The translations under genes and the position numbers were made by a program. DNA of 64,000 nt, taken from positions 2,108,001 through 2,172,000 of the forward strand of contig CP087207.1 of NCBI GenBank assembly GCA_020912385.1. The letters run 5' to 3'. Source of the DNA: Neofusicoccum parvum. Lineage: Eukaryota > Ascomycota > Dothideomycetes > Botryosphaeriales > Botryosphaeriaceae. This document shows, in pieces, positions 9,853 to 20,486 of the stretch (its first letter is position 1; every line of letters starts with the position of its first letter). The notes under the pieces were generated by a model. That model saw only the letters and a list, made by a program, of their open reading frames with translations. It did no database searches and was not told the DNA's origin.

Positions 9853-12712
9853 ATGTTGCCGGCCGCCAAGGCTGCGTCCATCCCGGTCCCTACAGCCCTG
9901 CGGCCTGCAGGCGAGATCAAGGTCCGCAAACGCCGCGAGAACAGATCGTCGACGTCGAGCGTCGGCGGCACTCAGCACAGCACTTGCTCCGAGAGCGAGG
10001 CCGGCTCGCTCAATCTTACATGGCCGCGCAGCTCGCCTGTGAAGACCGCAGACCGGGGATCCCCTCCGTCCATCGTCGAACCCGCCTCCCCGACGCTCCA
10101 CCGGCGCAAGTCCTCGAAGAACAAGGTATTGTCCAAAGTGCTTGGCAGCATCCAGACCAGCAGGTCCAGCCCGGGCCTACAGCCGACGCACGGTGGCCAA
10201 TCCGACGGAAGCATCTTCCGGAAGCTTTCGCTGCGCAGGAGACCGAGCTTTCAGGCTCGCTCGAGGAGCTCCGACTTTCCGGTTCAGCCGTCAACGCCAT
10301 CGTAAGTTTTGAAGACCAATAGAGCCTCAACCCTTATTCCGCATAGGAAGCGGTGGTCCAGGCGTCTGCTGATACATGCCAAGCCTCCCCACGTCGTCGT
10401 CCACTCGTACCACTTTGAGGCCGGGCCTGCCGTCTCCCAAATCACCGCAAAGCGGCTCTTCTCAGCATCTTTCGCTTCATGTGGCAGATCAGGCTTCCCC
10501 GCGGCCTAAGAGTGACGCACGTGGCCCGCCGCCGATCCTTACTGTCGATCTTAATGTCAAGACCGAATGTGAGGCGCTGAGCCTCCATGAGGAAAGATGC
10601 GTCTGGGTTGCCGTCGAAGCACGTGGCGTTGTCAAGACAGATGTCAGAGATGTCAGACGAAATGAAGGGGCCGGCTTGGATGTCGTTGTGGTCCTTGACA
10701 ACTCGTGAGTTTCAGTCTCAGTTTCATCCTGACGTCACACATCGCCCGACACATCACGATGCGCGTGGAAGCGAGACCCGGAGAACACTTCCGCGCCACA
10801 GGAGACGGCAGATGAGCATCTCCCCATCGTCATCCGCACGTCGTCAACTGAAGTCCATTCCCATTGGCAGCCACAGCTTCTCCAATGCCCTCCTGGGTCT
10901 ACCGCTCCAGTCAGCTTACCGAAATCTAGCCGCTTCGCGTCTCCAGAATCCCTTGAGACTGCTTGCGACGTTGCGCTTCGCATTGCCCAAATCAGTAGTG
11001 ATGCGGACGATCGACTTGCAGTCTTTTGCACCTGCTGCCGCCATTTTCCAGACGAAGCAAGAACCTCCGGATGCTTGTTGCATCCACTGAGGGCAGTGAA
11101 CACCACTTCCATCCGGAAAGAAATTCAAGACATCAGAGATTTGGCTGCGCATCCGCCAGCCGCAGGCGCAGATTTGAACGAAACACTTCGAGAGGCCATC
11201 AAGATTCTGAAAGAGCCGACAGACAAGGCCGTTCAGCCCCTTCGCATTGATCGTTGCCACATCTTCGTGCTGTCTCCGCAGCCCCTGGGAGGACTTGAGT
11301 CGAAGGATGAGTTTTCGCCCATCAACATCAATGCCGTGTGCACGGCTGTTGTTCCGTATCACGGCACTCCGCCAGAGACGCCTAACATTTGGCTGCTTCC
11401 CAGAACTCTTCCTTCCGATTTCTTCCCCGCTAAAGTCGCGGTGAAGGATTCTACTCATCTTGTTGCGCAAGCAGCTGACGTAATTTCCTACGCAAGGGAC
11501 GGACGTGGCTTCGGAGCCATCACAGACCTGTGTCTCGATATCAGACCACGTCAAAGCTGCATTGTCGAAAGTCTTCTCGGAAATACCTCAAGCACCAAGC
11601 TCAAAGCCGGTCAAACTATCTCTGCCCTTGTAAGGGTTAGAATTCCGGCCGTCTCCGCTCCTGGTCGGAGGAACACACAGATCAGTCCAGCAACTGACCT
11701 CGAGAATGCTTTCGAGGACTTGGAAAATCTCCTTGGAGAGACAATTATGCAGATACTGAACGTGAAGGCCCACCATAGGCAATCGTGCTTCCCCGACAAC
11801 AACCTCGTTACGGTTGAGCAAGCCTGTGCGATTCGCAGACCGAACCCTCTCTCGCAGTGGAGCATCGCACCGCCAACTGACACTCTCAGCGTATCTAGGA
11901 TTGAGACTGAATTGTACCAGAGGTTCGTATTCTTAATTGCCACACAGGACCCTCCACAAGTTGCTCTAGACACCCTAGGTACATTCTACCAAAACCAGCG
12001 CTGCTCGCTTCCCTGTTCAAGCTACGTTGAACGAGTGCGCCAAGAGCTCATTTACCAGTTGGAAGCTGCACCGCTGTCCGCAAAGTCTTCCGCCGGTAAC
12101 TCAGCATCCTCGACATCGGAGTATTCACCGCAATACCCGACTTTTCTTAACGTTCCAGAGTTTCACACTTCGTCACATGCACAGGGCGACTATAATCCCG
12201 GGCTTCGCCACTTCCCGTCTCAGCCGCACTTCTCCTTTCAAGCACGTGACAGCTTAAGCTTCACCGCCACCCTCCCAACTACGCAACAAGTTCAACGCTC
12301 TGCTCCCGCCTCACCGCTCACCGACGCCCGCCGCAGTAGTCCACGAGCTTCACCGCGCAATCCCGATGCTTTGGACACGGGAGGCACAGCCACGACCCAG
12401 ACCGGAAAATGCACATCGACGTCAGATGACGCAGATAGCTCATCGGTTGATGAGGCCCGCGCCATCTGGCGGCATATGCGGCGTAACGTGTCGATCCGGG
12501 CGAGCAGTCCGAGTCGTGGCACACCCTCGTGGCCGACAGGGTACAGAAGTGTGGGCCAACGGGCGGAGTTGGCACGGGAGCATCGAGAGCGGGAGCTGAA
12601 GAGGAAGGCGTTGGCGAACAAGAGAAGCATAGGTGCTGACACGCTGCGGAGCTTGTCTATGAGTAGTGAGGCGGGTGGGAGTGAGGCGCGCGCCGCTCCG
12701 TGGCTGCTGTAA
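9853..12712 (+). CDS. Fungal von Willebrand factor A-domain protein
   Basis: Proposed exons 9853..10301, 10384..10704 and 10915..12712 give 855 residues. The first 240 residues are Ser/Arg-rich and low complexity (FRKLSLRRRPSFQ). A vWA core follows: CVWVAVEARG, then GLDVVVVLDNS, ETACDVALRIA, DRLAVFCTCC and IDRCHIFVLSPQPLG, a beta-alpha pattern of vWA domains. The MIDAS would be DNSxx instead of DxSxS, so metal binding is doubtful. The C-terminal 250 residues are Ser/Pro-rich and end in a charged helix (AELAREHRERELKRK). The first ATG of the frame is 9853. The second intron is uncertain: donor GTGAGT at 10705 is good, but an acceptor at 10800 also keeps frame and would add 38 residues; the first acceptor (AAG, 10383) is forced because the TAG at 10346 leads to a stop. 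Function unknown; related fungal proteins are cytoplasmic scaffold-like. Confidence 0.75.
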
Positions 12713-14650
12713 TGTGGGGCAGGATGGAACATTTGTATCAAAATCACTGGGCCGTTTCAATGCTCTAACAGACCGCTGGGAAAAAGGAAAAACAGGAATA
12801 ATGTTTATGGGGACAGATGAGTGTAGGGCTGTCGCTGGGCTGAGCTGGGGAAGGGCACCGAAACATTCTTCTACCAGGGGGCATATAATCCTTCAGCAGC
12901 TTGAGTCAACAGGGTGGTACTTTTTCTATCTTCTCCGATCGGGCCCAACCCCCCTGACCTGGCTACCCGCTTACTTGGCCACTTATACTTCGCTCCGTCA
13001 GCTTGGCTCACGGCTTATGAGACGGTGCACATCTTCCCTGCCGTTTAACCGCTGTCTTAGTATCTGCGGAACTCCCATTCGCCTGGGTGCCACCAATATT
13101 CCCCGGGACCCCCCGTCGCATCTCTCATCTCCATCTTTCTGGTTTTCGTCATCGTCGACTTCTCCATTTCTTTTTTCCTGTGTTGCATCAATCCCACGTA
13201 CTGCTCACCGTCTGTCTGTTGTCCAGCCTTGTGACTCACCGTAGCGCTTTACCCGCGTCCCCGCTCGTTTCGCTTCGTCTCGAACAGAGCCCACTTTGAC
13301 GGCCAACTGGTCCCCCGTCACACCGCTCCGACAAGCAGTGGCTCGAGAGCAACGAAGAGAGAAAAAAATTCCAAAAGGTCAGCTGGATGGGGCTGCGAGG
13401 GATGATGGGTCGAGCGCTTGGTGCTTCATCCGCGATGTTACCTACGACCACGCGACAATCTTGCGAGTATCGGCCGTCCGGATCATCGGTTTCTTTGCAG
13501 CACGGCTTTCGTTGGGGCGCGGTGAGACATTCAAGCGGTGTACGCTTGACAAAGGGTTGGGATATAGAAAGAGTGGTCAGCGGACAGACCGAAGCTCAAG
13601 GGAAAAGCCTTTGTCGACAGCGCTGCGAACTGCACTGATAGCAGCCAGGGGAGCACTCGACATTCCAGTAGGCCATGAGCTGGCGTTGATAAGGTTAGTG
13701 ATGAACGGGTATGTGAATCTGAATGAGGAAAACGAGGTGTGCGAGCGTTAAGGTGGGCTGCCTTCCTGGTAGGTCTAGAATCCTGCATGTGAGGAAGAAA
13801 AGGGGGCGCTGAGACATCGTCTCTGGAAGCTGAGAGGTTCATCGATGGTAGGTTTGTTCGTTCAGGCTGATGCTGATTCCTCCAGCAAAAGGCCACTGCT
13901 CGCTTTCCACCGTGTCTCCGAGACTGTCCATGGATCCGATTCACTTCAAGCGCACCCACCGACAGTTCCGCCGACCGCCGCTTTCTTCACGCCATGCGTC
14001 CCTACAAGTGAGGCAACACGGGGGATAGTACATGTCATTGGATACAATGGACCTCCTCCCTGGTACAGAACTACTTCGAAAGCGCTCACGGGCCTTGCGG
14101 TTGTGGCTAGCGTGCACAAGTAGGATACTTCTGGGAGAAAAGGAAATGGCCTGTCTTGCAACAGACTTCTGGGAGGTATTTTCGACAGCCGTTGCACAGG
14201 CCGCGGTGGAAGTGGCCACTCATCGGGGATGCGGGAACGGCAGCATGGGCTCCGGCGTCCCTGCGTGTCTCACACTCCTGTTTGGGCATTTTGGGTCCAC
14301 GTTTCGAAACAAACTGTGCGTGCGGAGCACGTCCGCGGCATGTGTGTGGTCACAGACAGGCCATGTTTCGGAGGCCCGAGGAAGCAGCGTCGTGCATGCT
14401 ATTCCATCGACTTCCGCGGTCAGTCCTTTGTCACGTCACTGATCCAGGTAAGGAGCTGTCGCGTCAAGTCATTGCTTGCCTATAACTGCCGTGCCGATTA
14501 GTCATAAGGGAATGCTCTTCATGTCCAACCTCGGCGCACTGCAGCGTCGGCATTAATCTACAGGGCTCGGGCACTATGGGAGATCGACGGCCAGAAGCCT
14601 TCTAGAACACCACAGGCTCAGCCACATCCGAAACTGCAAAGCCGCTCAGG
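12713..14650. other. Gene-free stretch, nothing recognised
   Basis: It contains the 3' side of the vWA gene and of the small Cys-rich gene, which converge here. Pyrimidine-rich runs lie at 13120-13280. The frames 13296..13751 plus and 13531..13959 minus overlap and show no domain or codon character. Confidence 0.4.
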
Positions 14651-14884
14651 TCACGTCCGTGCTGCTCCCTTTGACCTGCATCGTTTGTCGCGTGGCGGCT
14701 CTTCCGGGTAGACGGTGCCCAAGCACTCGGGGCAGATGCTGTCACTCGGCGGTTCGGGCACGTCGGAACGGCGGCGATTTCTTGCGCAGACTCGGCCACT
14801 CGGCATGGCTTCGTCGCAGAATACAAATTTGTCGCTGAAGTTGGCGTTGCAATTGCTACAACGATGGGCTTCCCAGGTGCACAT
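14651..14884 (-). CDS. Small Cys-rich protein (putative zinc-ribbon-like), copy 1
   Basis: A 77-residue protein if started at the ATG at 14884, which places MC-x-x-E at the N-terminus as in its neighbour; the frame extends to an ATG at 15010 (119 residues). Cysteines are arranged as HRCSNCN, then FCDEA, VCARN and a closing ICPEC pair, which could bind zinc with two CX2C halves; the tail is basic. Such short orphan Cys-rich proteins are frequent in Dothideomycetes and Eurotiomycetes and have no assigned function. There is no signal peptide, so it is probably not a secreted effector. Its neighbour at 15392..16018 has the same start pattern and orientation. No intron was seen. Confidence 0.55.
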   Translation of the reverse strand: MCTWEAHRCSNCNANFSDKFVFCDEAMPSGRVCARNRRRSDVPEPPSDSICPECLGTVYPEEPPRDKRCRSKGAART

Positions 14885-15010
14885 CGCGAGTGGTTGGTGG
14901 GCGGAGACGTGCTCCAAGGTGGTGCTTCGGGTTCTCCGAAAAGTTTGTTGATTGGAGCTTCGAGGTAAATGCTGCTGGGTGGTGGGAAATGCTCCGTGTT
15001 GCGGGTTCAT

Positions 15011-15391
15011 TTGCGAGGTGTTTCCAAGTGCTGCATGTTTCGAGTGATTTATTGCGGCGATGGCACCACGTCCATGCGCATCACTGACATGGACGGCTTT
15101 ATACGCAGGTGGCTCGTGAGCAGACGATCATCCAATGAAGCCCCTCGTGTTACAAAAACAAAAAATTGTCTGCCCTCCAGTCTTCCTTGACGCCCAAACC
15201 CCGAGCACGTTGCCGGTACGTACCTGTCCCTCCTCTACACGTACCGAGTGCATGGACAAGCAGGCCTGTGCTTCCGCGAACCACGGCCGCGGGCCTCCTT
15301 CGTACCTCGTATTCCTTATTTCGTTTGCGCTGCTCGGCTCAGCCACAACCTTCCGCATCCATACGGGCCCTCGTCCAGCGCATCCAAGCAC
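15011..15391. other. Spacer between the two small Cys-rich genes
   Basis: About 380 bp; promoter of copy 1 and 3' UTR of copy 2. Nothing else recognised. Confidence 0.4.
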
Positions 15392-16018
15392 CTAGTATGG
15401 GCCCTGAATCGCGCCGCCCTCCAAGCTGTCCGACCGCCTCACCGCCTTCGACGCTGGGCCCCTCTTGTCGGCTGAAACCTGCTCGCGGATCACGGCGGTT
15501 GGCGGCTCGTCGCCGCTGTCGTCGTCGTCGCCGTGCTCCCGCTTGCCCGCCAGCCGCGTCCCCGTCACGATGCTGCGGACGCGCATCCGCCACCCCATCC
15601 CAGCACCACCGCCACTCCTCGGCGCCGCCGCCACCTTCATCATCTCCTTCACCTTGGTCTTGCCGCCCGCCGATCCGCCGTCACCGCCGGGCCCCGTCGG
15701 GCTGCCGCTCGGCGTCGACGCCCCGCCGCGGCCGCCCTTGCCGTGCAGCGCCATGGGCGGGTGCACGACCTCGCCGCTCAGCCCGTCGACGGGGAAGGAG
15801 GAGAGGTTGGTGGTGGCCGCGCAGTGCGGGCACAGCCCGTCGTCGGCGTGCAGGAACTCCTCGACGATCCATTCTTCTTCCGGGCACCAGTCGTCCGCGG
15901 GGGCCATGCCGAACTCCGTGCCGGGGTTCCGGACGTGGTGGTAGGCGACGCAGCGGTCGATGTGCGAGGTGATGAGCGTGTTGCAGTGGAGGCAGATGTG
16001 GTGTTCTTCGCAGCACAT
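15392..16018 (-). CDS. Small Cys-rich protein (putative zinc-ribbon-like), copy 2
   Basis: Single-exon frame of 208 residues, ATG at 16018. The N-terminal third holds the Cys/His cluster: MCCEEHHICLHCN, then RCVAYHH, DDWCPEEEW and LCPHC, that is, CX2C near each end of a 70-residue segment. The C-terminal 130 residues are Gly/Ser-rich and basic, with an acidic patch (HGDDDDSGDE), and look disordered. The arrangement matches copy 1 downstream, which suggests an old tandem duplication with a longer tail gained or lost. No secretion signal or membrane segment is visible. Function unknown. GC is high in the tail, so its coding status is less certain than that of the N-terminal part. Confidence 0.6.
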   Translation of the reverse strand: MCCEEHHICLHCNTLITSHIDRCVAYHHVRNPGTEFGMAPADDWCPEEEWIVEEFLHADDGLCPHCAATTNLSSFPVDGLSGEVVHPPMALHGKGGRGGASTPSGSPTGPGGDGGSAGGKTKVKEMMKVAAAPRSGGGAGMGWRMRVRSIVTGTRLAGKREHGDDDDSGDEPPTAVIREQVSADKRGPASKAVRRSDSLEGGAIQGPY

Positions 16019-16723
16019 CGTTGCGGGTGGGTGCGGTGTTGTGCGGCTGGGGCGGTGAGAGTGATGCGAGGGGAGTGGGTTGTGTCAGTGAGAGCGGTGG
16101 ATAGATTGGTGGGTATTGCTTTTGGTGAGATCAAGCTGGGTGTGAGCGAGGAGAGCAGCTGTGCACTTAAGGAACCCTACAGCGGACGATATTCCGGGTA
16201 GCCGCAGCGTCTTGGAAATGACGTGTTGTGGTGATAAGCGCTGCAATCCTGTGCCGCAGACCACGCATGTGACAAGGCTGGCTTGACAACAAAGCGGTTG
16301 TTATGTGGGGCTGCTTTTTTTCTCCGCATTCTTCATTCGGCGGTCCAGGTCCGTTAGAGGAGATTATAGGCTTGGACGCTCTATAGAGCGTGGGCGGCAA
16401 GGTGAAAAGGGCCGAAAGACACCCCCGCTTCAACTGCCGGTGTGGGAGGTGATGCCATTGTAATTCAAGTCATGGGGCGGATGCGAAAGAAAGTAATGTG
16501 GGTAGTACTAGATTTCGAGGATAAGTAATCCAGTGAAAAATGCTGCCGCCACCTGAAGCTACATAATCTGTACGAGCAATTTGATCAATCAATCACTTCC
16601 GCCACTTTCAAATCTCAACTTCAATCCTACGCATTGTGTCAGTCAAAGGTCTTTGATAAACAAGAATAAAGGCGGTGAGCCCGAGAGATATTCGTGTAGC
16701 TACTCTCAGAGGGTGCAGCTAAG

Positions 16724-16999
16724 TTAACCCTCGTGTTGACCTCGGAGGGTACTCAGGAGTTGCTCTGTGTTCTGCCGAAAAGCCTGTTGAGTGGCAGTCT
16801 TGGGTCGTCGTAAGACTTGTTGCTTAATTTTCTGGAGCTTTAAGAAGTTTTTTTTCAGTAGGCCTTCTTGTTTGAGCGAAAAAAAAAAACCTGACTCGAG
16901 TGGTTCCTTTCTCAAGTCTGAAATCAATGACGGGAATGACTTCCGAATCTCATCATGATCTGCCTCATTTAGTTCCATCTCTGTATTAAGATTTAGTAG
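16724..16999 (-). pseudogene. Isolated helical peptide fragment, probably a gene relic
   Basis: An 84-residue frame with ATG at 16978 stays open a few codons upstream to an in-frame TGA, reading LLNLNTEMELNEADHDEIRK and then a Lys/Leu/Gln-rich helical stretch (KKNFLKLQKIKQQVLRR) before a stop. The composition is that of a real amphipathic helix, unlike the chance frames nearby. It resembles the helical N-terminal segments found ahead of fungal STAND or ankyrin proteins, but no downstream domain is present. I read it as a remnant in a decayed region; a short active gene cannot be excluded. Confidence 0.25.
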
Positions 17000-17119
17000 A
17001 GCGTTTCAGGCTTCTAAAGAAGCAACTCGTAAAGCTTCTTATAATATACCTACAACTTGCACTCACTATATACTGTTGCCATGAAGCTAAATGAGGGAGC
17101 ACGTACAGTTGCTCCGAAC

Positions 17120-17285
17120 TGTTGGTCAATCTTCGTAGCACACACCCTCACGTGCAGCACGCCTTTACGTGCTTTTCCTGGCCTCCAGCATCGTTCCCTG
17201 GTCTTTCTCCTATAACTAGCTACCTCCGTGGTCTCCCGTTCTTTTCGACAAATTTATATAATGCACCCTACTCAGAACCTCAACA
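17120..17285. repeat. Candidate solo LTR of a Ty1/copia-type element
   Basis: A 166 bp segment that starts TGTTG and ends CAACA, the usual inverted ends of copia LTRs, and holds a TATA-like word (tttatataatg) near its 3' side. The flanking 5-mers (cgaac and aggaa) do not match, so no target-site duplication supports it. No internal retroelement frame is nearby. Confidence 0.22.
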
Positions 17286-18068
17286 AGGAATCGTTATTAA
17301 AGTTTAATTATTCAGCTTGCTGTAAAGGATAGTCTACTAAGCTAAGACTGCCGAATGAGCCGGATTGGTAAGAGCCACCAAAACAGGGCTTGATAGCTGA
17401 ATTGACTGCATTGATTGGGAGCGCTTGATTGCTGAATTCCCTGGCCAGCCAGCGAGGTTGAGATCCAAGAATAGGTTGTTGATGCACAGCAATTAAATCT
17501 AAAGAGACCTTGTTCTATCTATCTGGCCTCTGAAGACTGAAATCACTCCTCCAAGTCCACTTGAGTCCTTGTATATAATCCCGGTGAGGGTATGTGCGTG
17601 TTACACCACGTGTCGAACATACTTCGCAGTCGGCAGTAATGTTGTCATCTTCCAACCACACGCTCGGTGGCGGGTCAAAAACCACTATGTAGTTAAAAAC
17701 TTGAGAAAGAAGAGGAAGCAAAACGGTGAATCCATCTGCCCAGCTTCCAAGGGATACGAAGGAGTCCAAATGCAGTGCAGGAAAGAGAGATCCGCGAGGA
17801 GCCCAACCCCCAACGCCATCCCAAAGCCTCCTCTTGATTCTCGTTGCTAAGGCTATGTTCTCATTGTTTTTACAAAACTTCACATCCTCGGGACTTCGGA
17901 AGGTGTTCGTAAAGAATCTGACGACGTCCTCCCCAAGAACCCGGTGTTCCTGAGTCTCACGACTGCCCACTCTAATACAATCTCTCCACTCATAATCCTT
18001 AGCGCTTTCATGGTATCTGCTTGTTCATCTAGCGTCATGTGCCTGTAGTGTCTTAGAGCCTATTTGGC

Positions 18069-18337
18069 GCAATTCACGACTTCGACCAGGACGATGTTGT
18101 GTTTGCCGCAGGCACGGTACTTCATGCCGTGCAGGATTCCGCATGCGCAGCTGTCGTACCGCTTGTTAAGGTTGCGCTATTTCTCGGTGCTGTAGTAGTG
18201 GCATGGTTGGAGGGCTTTTCGGCGGATGATCTGGACTGGGGGAGCGTGTGAGCGTCTATGGTGGGTCCGGCGCGAAAGCTGACGTAGTATATGAAGCGAT
18301 TGCAGCTTCCGCAGAATTCTTCGTAGATCTTGCACAA
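18069..18337 (-). pseudogene. Decayed small Cys-rich gene, copy 3
   Basis: Reading from 18337 the frame gives CKIYEEFCGSCNRFIYYV, the typical opening of fungal MCKIY Cys-rich proteins, but the expected initiator ATG is TTG. The rest of the family pattern appears only after a shift of frame: LQPCHYYSTEK, a stop, then YDSCACGILHGMKYRACGKH and a terminal NCAK with a stop at 18069. A missing start, a frameshift and an internal stop together argue for a pseudogene; a spliced form avoiding them would need a poor GTCAGC donor. It lies on the same strand and within 2.1 kb of copies 1 and 2. Confidence 0.4.
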
Positions 18338-20486
18338 ATTTGAGGTTGAGATTCGCTATCGTGGTGTTGAGATTTGGTTTTTATCTGGTCGAAGGCTTGC
18401 CCGAGGGGCTGGAGGTGGCATGGTTGGCAAGCGAAGTTCGAGGGTTTGTGAGGCAGACAGATACTCGGTCGGAAGTGCAAGGCAAATCTGCAGCCAATAA
18501 ATGAAATGATAGAACCAGAAGTCACTATCAGAGTCCTTAGTACCTTAGTCCTAGAAAGGTAGAGCCGAAACCCCTCGAGACGCTTCTATAGTTCATTCAA
18601 TGCTCGACTTTTGAGCGAGCTTTCTACTTTCTCGTTCTTCGTTCTTTGCCTGCTGAACAAAATGGCATAGGATAGGCAACAACGCCCTCTCTCGCCAATT
18701 GCTGCGCTCAAAGAAACAAGAAACTTGCCATGAATTTTGAACTATTCTTTGATGTGCTGAACCACACGTGCCGTCGCGCTCGGCGCTCGCCCTCCTAGCC
18801 AGCTGACGGCCAACCACTTCCGAATGTAGAAATCCAAGTGACCACATGGACTGCCATAATCCCCAAGCCTCGTGGCTGGACATCCTAGAAGCTGATTAGC
18901 ACAAGCTTCTATGTGAGGGGCGTCGCCGCACAACTCACGCGTCTCGCCGACGAACACCAAGCTACTACTACCTCTACCAATCGAAACATCTTGCACCTCA
19001 CACCTCACCTATCACAAACAGGCGAGACCCAAAATGCTCCGTCTCACCGAGCCCACCGTCGCCGCCCGTGTCTTCCACTCCTACATGCGCAAACACTTCC
19101 CGGGCCACCAACACGGTCACCACCCCCCTCAGCCGCAACCACCTCGGCCCAGCCCGGAAAACCGCGTATCCACTCGCGTCGCCTGCACGGCCGCGTCAAC
19201 AAAACCGCTTCCTCCACTCCCTCCTCTCGAAGTAGGCACACCTGTCTTCACCGCGCTCCCCAACCCACCATTGGCTTCCTCGCCGCCGCCCACAAACTAC
19301 TCGACGCAGACGAACGTGCCGGTGTCGGAACCGGCGTTGGCGCGGGTGCCGTCGGTGATTCCGGCGAAGGTGTTGCAGGAGCGGGGGCGTGGGAGGGGGA
19401 AGGGCGGAAAGCGGGGCAGGAAGGTGGTTAGGAGGGAACTTTGGTGTTGGTGAGTATGGTCGGAGAGGAGATGGTTGGATGGGGAAGGACTTACAAATCT
19501 GGAATTTTTGGTGATAATATTCAACATACACTTCCTCATCTTGCAAGAGGAGCGCCAATCTGGTGGCTTAACACAACAATGCAGGAATATTGGACCTGAG
19601 AAAAGATGGAATCAGGGAGTAAACGGGATACATGTGGCAGGTGACGCATCCATGACCCCTGGCATTCATTCCATGATTTTCACGGACTGCGTGATGTCCA
19701 CAATCCTCTTGTTTTCACGGTTCGGCCTGGTGCCATGAACTAGCTCACACCCACTAAGCCCTTCGTGTTCATGGTTTGATCCCAGTCCAGAAACCGCGAT
19801 CCGCGTGAGCTGAGAGAGTTCGGAACAGGCTGGCTTAAAATTCACGTAGGAGTGCGGCTCTGTTGATGTATCGGGCTAGTCGACAAATAAGTAGCAAGAC
19901 GTGCCGTCAACGAGCATATTGTGCTTATGGGGCTAACGCATTGGTCAGGACAGCTTTAGCGTGCATTCAGAAGGATTGTCGTGTGCGGATGGAGGCCCCA
20001 ACTCCCCAGCAGATGTGTCTGCCGAGTGTTTTTGTGCTGAGAAATGTTGTGAGGAAAGCGCTGGGGACTCGGACAGCTTACACCGTTCGGCGCACGTCGT
20101 TGATGGGTGGAGAAGCAGAGGGATGGGAGCCGCATGGTTACGGAGACGAGGGCGACGGGGATGGGGGGCCGTGTCGGGAAGGCGACGCGAGGATCGGCGC
20201 GGGCACGTGACCGTGACGCTGGCGCGAACGGGCTGGTTTGTTTTGACCCGCGCGAGCTTTGTCAACATCGACCTCTCGACATCACCCACCACCACCCGCC
20301 CCCAGCAACCGCTGCCATCCACGACCGCCCGCGTCAGCTACGTCGACATGTACATGTAGCCGTGCCATTCCTTACTCCACGACGTGACGCGCTTGCTTGC
20401 AGCCGGACAGACGCGTCTCGTTTCGTCTGCCCGCCGCCCTCTCAGCGCCTCCCACCCCCCGCACACCCGCCGTCCACACCGACACC
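18338..20486. other. Gene-free stretch upstream of INCENP
   Basis: It ends in a pyrimidine-rich leader just before the INCENP start. The Pro-rich plus-strand frame 19034..19453 begins with an ATG but competes with a second open frame on the same strand and with a minus-strand frame, so I could not support a gene. No repeat or RNA gene recognised. Confidence 0.4.

Larger units (their letters stand above)
16019..18068. other. AT-richer relic region
   Basis: Upstream side of Cys-rich copy 2, then DNA clearly poorer in GC than its flanks (about 16440-17520). It holds a decayed coding fragment and a candidate solo LTR, listed separately. The open frame 17515..17970 (minus) starts only with GTG and has no recognisable domain. 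Confidence 0.45.

Noticed and set aside
13296..13751. Plus-strand frame of 151 codons downstream of the vWA gene
   Set aside because: Overlapped by an open minus-strand frame; no motif and no evidence for either.
17515..17970. Minus-strand frame of 151 codons in the relic region
   Set aside because: It starts only with GTG, has no ATG and no recognisable domain.
19034..19453. Plus-strand ATG frame of 139 codons, Pro-rich N-terminus and RGRGKGGKRGRK tail
   Set aside because: Two other frames are open over the same bases, one on each strand, and no conserved segment or intron decides between them.
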